Below are positions 61,744 to 64,000 of a stretch of 64,000 nucleotides of DNA, in pieces. The DNA lies in assembly GCF_025244925.1 (NCBI RefSeq), contig NZ_CP104275.1:3286001-3350000 (forward strand), given 5' to 3'. The first letter of the stretch is position 1. Every line of letters starts with the position of its first letter. This DNA is from Arthrobacter zhaoxinii (GTDB lineage Bacteria; Actinomycetota; Actinomycetes; Actinomycetales; Micrococcaceae). The position numbers and the translations under genes are program-made. The notes beneath the pieces were generated by a model. The model was not told the DNA's origin. It was given only the letters and a program-made list of their open reading frames with translations, and searched no databases.

Positions 61744-62124
61744 GTGCTGATTGCCGCAGCCATCTTTGCCGTCGTCGCCGCAGCCGTGGCGTTCTACTTC
61801 TTTATGCTCGAATCCCTGCGCTGGGCGGAACCCGACACCGCCGAAGTGTTCGCTCTGCGGGGATCCAACCCCGCAGCCACTGCCCAGCTGGCCTACAACC
61901 TGGGGTTCTACAACCTGTTCCTGGCGGTGGGAGCTGCGCTGGGCGTGGTCCTGCTCTTCGCCGGAAACGCCGTGGCCGGGCTGACGCTGATGACCTTCAC
62001 CACGGCCTGCATGCTGCTCGCCTCGGTGGTCCTGGTACTCAGCGACCGGAGAGTGGCCCGGCTGTCCCTGGTCCAGGGTGCTCCTGCCGCCCTTTCCCTC
62101 GTCCTTTCACTGCTCGGAACCTGA
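61744..62124 (+). CDS. DUF1304 family membrane protein
   Basis: This 126-aa protein has four hydrophobic helices and the family text FFMLESLRWAEPDTAEVFAL, followed by AYNLGFYNLFLAVGA. It starts with GTG 61744, with GAGGAG 6 nt before. The family is unannotated (YwnB-like). It is divergent from the PstS gene and convergent with the alkylation-repair operon. Nothing more can be assigned. Confidence 0.85.
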   Translation: MLIAAAIFAVVAAAVAFYFFMLESLRWAEPDTAEVFALRGSNPAATAQLAYNLGFYNLFLAVGAALGVVLLFAGNAVAGLTLMTFTTACMLLASVVLVLSDRRVARLSLVQGAPAALSLVLSLLGT

Positions 62125-62147
62125 AGGACGGCAGTGATGCCGGGCGA

Positions 62148-63047
62148 TCACCCGACGACGGCGGCCGGCACCGCGTACGCGGCCCGGGTCCAGAGGTGGA
62201 ACAAGGCATAGGAGCGCCACGGACGCCACGGCTGTGAGAGCCGGGCTGCTTCCCGCCCGGTTCCCACGCCCAGGGCCCGTTTCAGCACCAGGTCATCGGC
62301 CGGATAGGCGTCGCGGTCCCCCAGCACCCGCACGGCCAGATAATCCGCGGTCCACGGGCCGATCCCCGGCAGGGCCAGCAGGCCGGCGCGCACGGCGTCA
62401 GGATCCGCTCCGGAATGCAGCGGCAGCCCGTCCGCCACGGCCCGGGCCAGGGCGGACAGGGTCCGGGCGCGGGCATGCGTGATCCGGACGGTGGACTGGA
62501 TGTCGGCAGCCGGCACCGCGGCCAGGCGCTCCGCCGTCGGAAAGGCGGCTAATCCGCCGGGTCCGGGTTCCCCGAAGGCCGCAACCAGCCGGGAGCCGAA
62601 GGTCCGGGCGGCCGCCAGGGATACCTGCTGCCCGAGGACGGTCTGGACGCCGGTCTCAAAGCCGTCCGTGGACCCCGGCACCCGCAGGCCGGGGTGCCGC
62701 CGCACCAGGGGTTCCAGCAGCTCGAAGCCGGCGAGGAACGGATCCACCACGCCCGGGTCGGCGTCCAGGTCAAGCCAGGCCCGGACCGAGGCGACAAGCG
62801 ACGGTTCCTGAGCGTCAGGCAGGGCGGGCAGCTCGAGGACCGCTCCGGCGTCGTCCATGTGCACCGTCACGGGGACCGGACCCGCGGAACCCGCGACCAG
62901 CCGCTCCACGGTGGCGCCGTCGTCGGTCCGGGTGACCCGTTCCAGGCCCGGTACCGCGTGCGCCTGCAGCGCGCTGGCGAGCGGTTCCCAGGCGAAGGGC
63001 CCGCGGTGCGGCAGTGAAAGCCGCCGACCCGCCGCTACTTCGGTCAT
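62148..63047 (-). CDS. alkA: DNA-3-methyladenine glycosylase II (AlkA-like)
   Basis: This 299-aa base-excision glycosylase of the HhH-GPD superfamily has the helix-hairpin-helix LALPGIGPWTADYLAVRVL near residue 230, and the catalytic Asp in AYPADDLVLKRALG near 256. Its N-terminal AlkA half (LPHRGPFAWEPLASALQAHA) binds DNA. It removes alkylated purines such as 3-methyladenine. Its start overlaps the stop of alkB by ATGA (63044-63047). It is the last gene of the ogt-alkB-alkA operon. Confidence 0.92.
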   Translation of the reverse strand: MTEVAAGRRLSLPHRGPFAWEPLASALQAHAVPGLERVTRTDDGATVERLVAGSAGPVPVTVHMDDAGAVLELPALPDAQEPSLVASVRAWLDLDADPGVVDPFLAGFELLEPLVRRHPGLRVPGSTDGFETGVQTVLGQQVSLAAARTFGSRLVAAFGEPGPGGLAAFPTAERLAAVPAADIQSTVRITHARARTLSALARAVADGLPLHSGADPDAVRAGLLALPGIGPWTADYLAVRVLGDRDAYPADDLVLKRALGVGTGREAARLSQPWRPWRSYALFHLWTRAAYAVPAAVVG

Positions 63048-63727
63048 GACAGTCCGGTCATGCGCAGCGTGATGTTGATCCGGCCCGCGGGCAGGCCGGA
63101 CTCCGGATCGGCCGTACCCGCCAGGGTCCGCGGGACGCCGTGGTAGGCGAAGCGGGAGGGGCCGCCGAACACAAACAGGTCTCCGGATTCCAGTTCCAGG
63201 TCGGTGTAGGGGCGGGTTCTCGTCTCGGTGTTGCCGAACCGGAAAACGCAGGTATCCCCGATGCTGATGGACACCACCGGGGCGCTGGATTTCTCGTCCT
63301 TGTCCTGGTGCATGCCCATGTGGGCGCCCTCCGCGTAGTAGTTGATCAGCGCGGTGTCCGGGGTGTAGTTCTCCGGCCGGAAGTCCTCCCGGGCGTAACT
63401 GCCGTCGGGTTGCCGGTAGGCCTCGCGGAGGGCGTCGCGGCCCAGTTCGATCAGCCAGTCGGGCAGTTCGGCGACCCGGCCGCCGCCGACGTCGTCCGCC
63501 GTCCGCGTGTATTTATAGGGCTGCCAGTGCCACCCCAGGCACACGGTCTGCACGGACATGGTGTGCCCGCCGGGGAGGACGGCCGCGCGCATGGGCACCG
63601 GGCCGATGGCCCACTGCCGGCAGGCCTGCACGATCTGCCGCTGTTTCTCCGGCGGCAGCCAGCCCGGCACGTGGACGGCGCCGACGGCGGGTTCGGATCG
63701 TTCACGGGGGAAAAGGGAGTTGCTCAT
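63044..63727 (-). CDS. alkB: Alpha-ketoglutarate-dependent dioxygenase AlkB
   Basis: This 227-aa Fe(II)/2-oxoglutarate dioxygenase has the iron-binding His-x-Asp in GMHQDKDEKS near residue 137, with the distal His in FAYHGVPRTL near 195. The 2-oxoglutarate-binding Arg lies in RINITLRMTG (RxNxTxR). The N-terminal part includes QPYKYTRTADDVGG. It demethylates 1-methyladenine and 3-methylcytosine in DNA. It overlaps both neighbours (ATGA at 63044-63047 and 63724-63727). Confidence 0.94.
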   Translation of the reverse strand: MSNSLFPRERSEPAVGAVHVPGWLPPEKQRQIVQACRQWAIGPVPMRAAVLPGGHTMSVQTVCLGWHWQPYKYTRTADDVGGGRVAELPDWLIELGRDALREAYRQPDGSYAREDFRPENYTPDTALINYYAEGAHMGMHQDKDEKSSAPVVSISIGDTCVFRFGNTETRTRPYTDLELESGDLFVFGGPSRFAYHGVPRTLAGTADPESGLPAGRINITLRMTGLS

Positions 63728-64000
63728 GCGGCGGCTTCCAGGTCGAGGAGGATTTTCTTGGCGGCCGGACCGCCGCGGTAACCGCCGGTGGTTCCGTCGG
63801 AGCGCAGGACCCGGTGGCAGGGGATCACCAGGGGCAGCGGATTGCGGCCGCAGGCGGTGCCCACGGCCCGGACGGCGCCGGGGTTTCCGGTCAGTGCGGC
63901 TATGCCTGCGTACGTGGAGGTGCGTCCGTAGCCGATCTGCTGCAGCGTCTGGACCACGGTCCGCCGGTATCCGGCGGTGAGCCGCAGGTCCAGGTCCAGG
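63724..64000 (-). CDS. ogt: Methylated-DNA--protein-cysteine methyltransferase (5' part beyond window)
   Basis: The visible 91 residues are the C-terminal catalytic domain of Ogt/Ada. It contains GYGRTSTYAGIAALTGNPGA, the acceptor Cys in NPLPLVIPCHRVLRSDGT and the final YRGGPAAKKILLDLE. It repairs O6-methylguanine by suicide alkyl transfer. The start lies to the right; it could be a separate ogt or the C-terminal half of an ada-type fusion. Its stop overlaps the alkB start by ATGA, so the set ogt-alkB-alkA is an adaptive-response-like operon. Confidence 0.92.
   Translation of the reverse strand, partial: LDLDLRLTAGYRRTVVQTLQQIGYGRTSTYAGIAALTGNPGAVRAVGTACGRNPLPLVIPCHRVLRSDGTTGGYRGGPAAKKILLDLEAAA

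Overview
This window comes from a high-GC actinobacterium, most likely Arthrobacter or another Micrococcaceae genus. The evidence is the GC-rich codon use, frequent GTG/TTG starts, apparently leaderless genes with a TANNNT box about 6-7 nt before the start codon, CarD, ANTAR and CNNM/CorC proteins, and the Asp23-DUF2273-DUF6286 envelope cluster. It is chromosomal housekeeping and metabolic DNA. I saw no insertion sequence, prophage, CRISPR array or rRNA. One tRNA (initiator Met) is present. Both ends cut through genes: gcvT on the left and an O6-alkylguanine-DNA methyltransferase on the right.

Layout. 1-5.9 kb: gcvP-gcvT behind a tandem glycine riboswitch, divergent from a CycA-type glycine/D-alanine/D-serine permease. 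5.9-9.2 kb: an Asp23/Gls24 envelope-stress operon divergent from an ECF sigma factor. 9.3-18.3 kb: malate synthase, a hydrolase/alcohol dehydrogenase pair, alanine dehydrogenase, an AAHS-type MFS transporter, a winged-helix regulator behind a tiny CxxC peptide ORF, and a TetR/NAD(P)H:FMN reductase pair with a clear operator. 18.3-21 kb: an orphan lantibiotic-dehydratase-C-terminal ('thiopeptide-type') protein with a small partner protein, a Trp-containing heptapeptide ORF and hairpins in its leader, and a divergent TrmB/LuxR-like regulator. 21-27.8 kb: an aminotransferase, a branched-chain 2-oxoacid dehydrogenase operon (E1a-E1b-E2), a HisC-like aminotransferase and a small membrane protein. 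27.8-34.5 kb: a WXG100-like/esterase pair, purB, rlmN, a GNAT, a guanine-deaminase-like enzyme and a VOC protein. 34.5-43 kb: a polyol-type ABC importer, an AlaX-like editing protein, tRNA-fMet and a molybdenum aldehyde oxidoreductase operon (PaoABC type). 43-53 kb: a GNAT, a PH-like membrane protein, lactate 2-monooxygenase, TetR, a short-chain dehydrogenase remnant, a DUF1295 enzyme, an FNT channel, CarD and two overlapping CNNM/CorC proteins. 53-60 kb: an alcohol dehydrogenase with an unknown partner, an orphan PAS histidine kinase, a second copy of the thiopeptide-type protein, a GAF-ANTAR protein and mannitol 2-dehydrogenase. 60-64 kb: a PstS-like lipoprotein, DUF1304, and an alkylation-repair operon (ogt-alkB-alkA).

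How the genes fit together. Glycine and alanine handling is linked on the left (riboswitch, GcvTP, CycA; Ald nearby). Branched-chain or aromatic amino acid catabolism is served by two aminotransferases and the E1/E2 operon. Polyol use is split: the importer is at 34-38 kb and the mannitol dehydrogenase at 58-60 kb. The least explained element is the pair of paralogous thiopeptide-type proteins 37 kb apart. Neither has a full LanB dehydratase, a cyclodehydratase or an obvious core peptide nearby. The first is preceded by an ORF encoding MKSWDWF and several hairpins.
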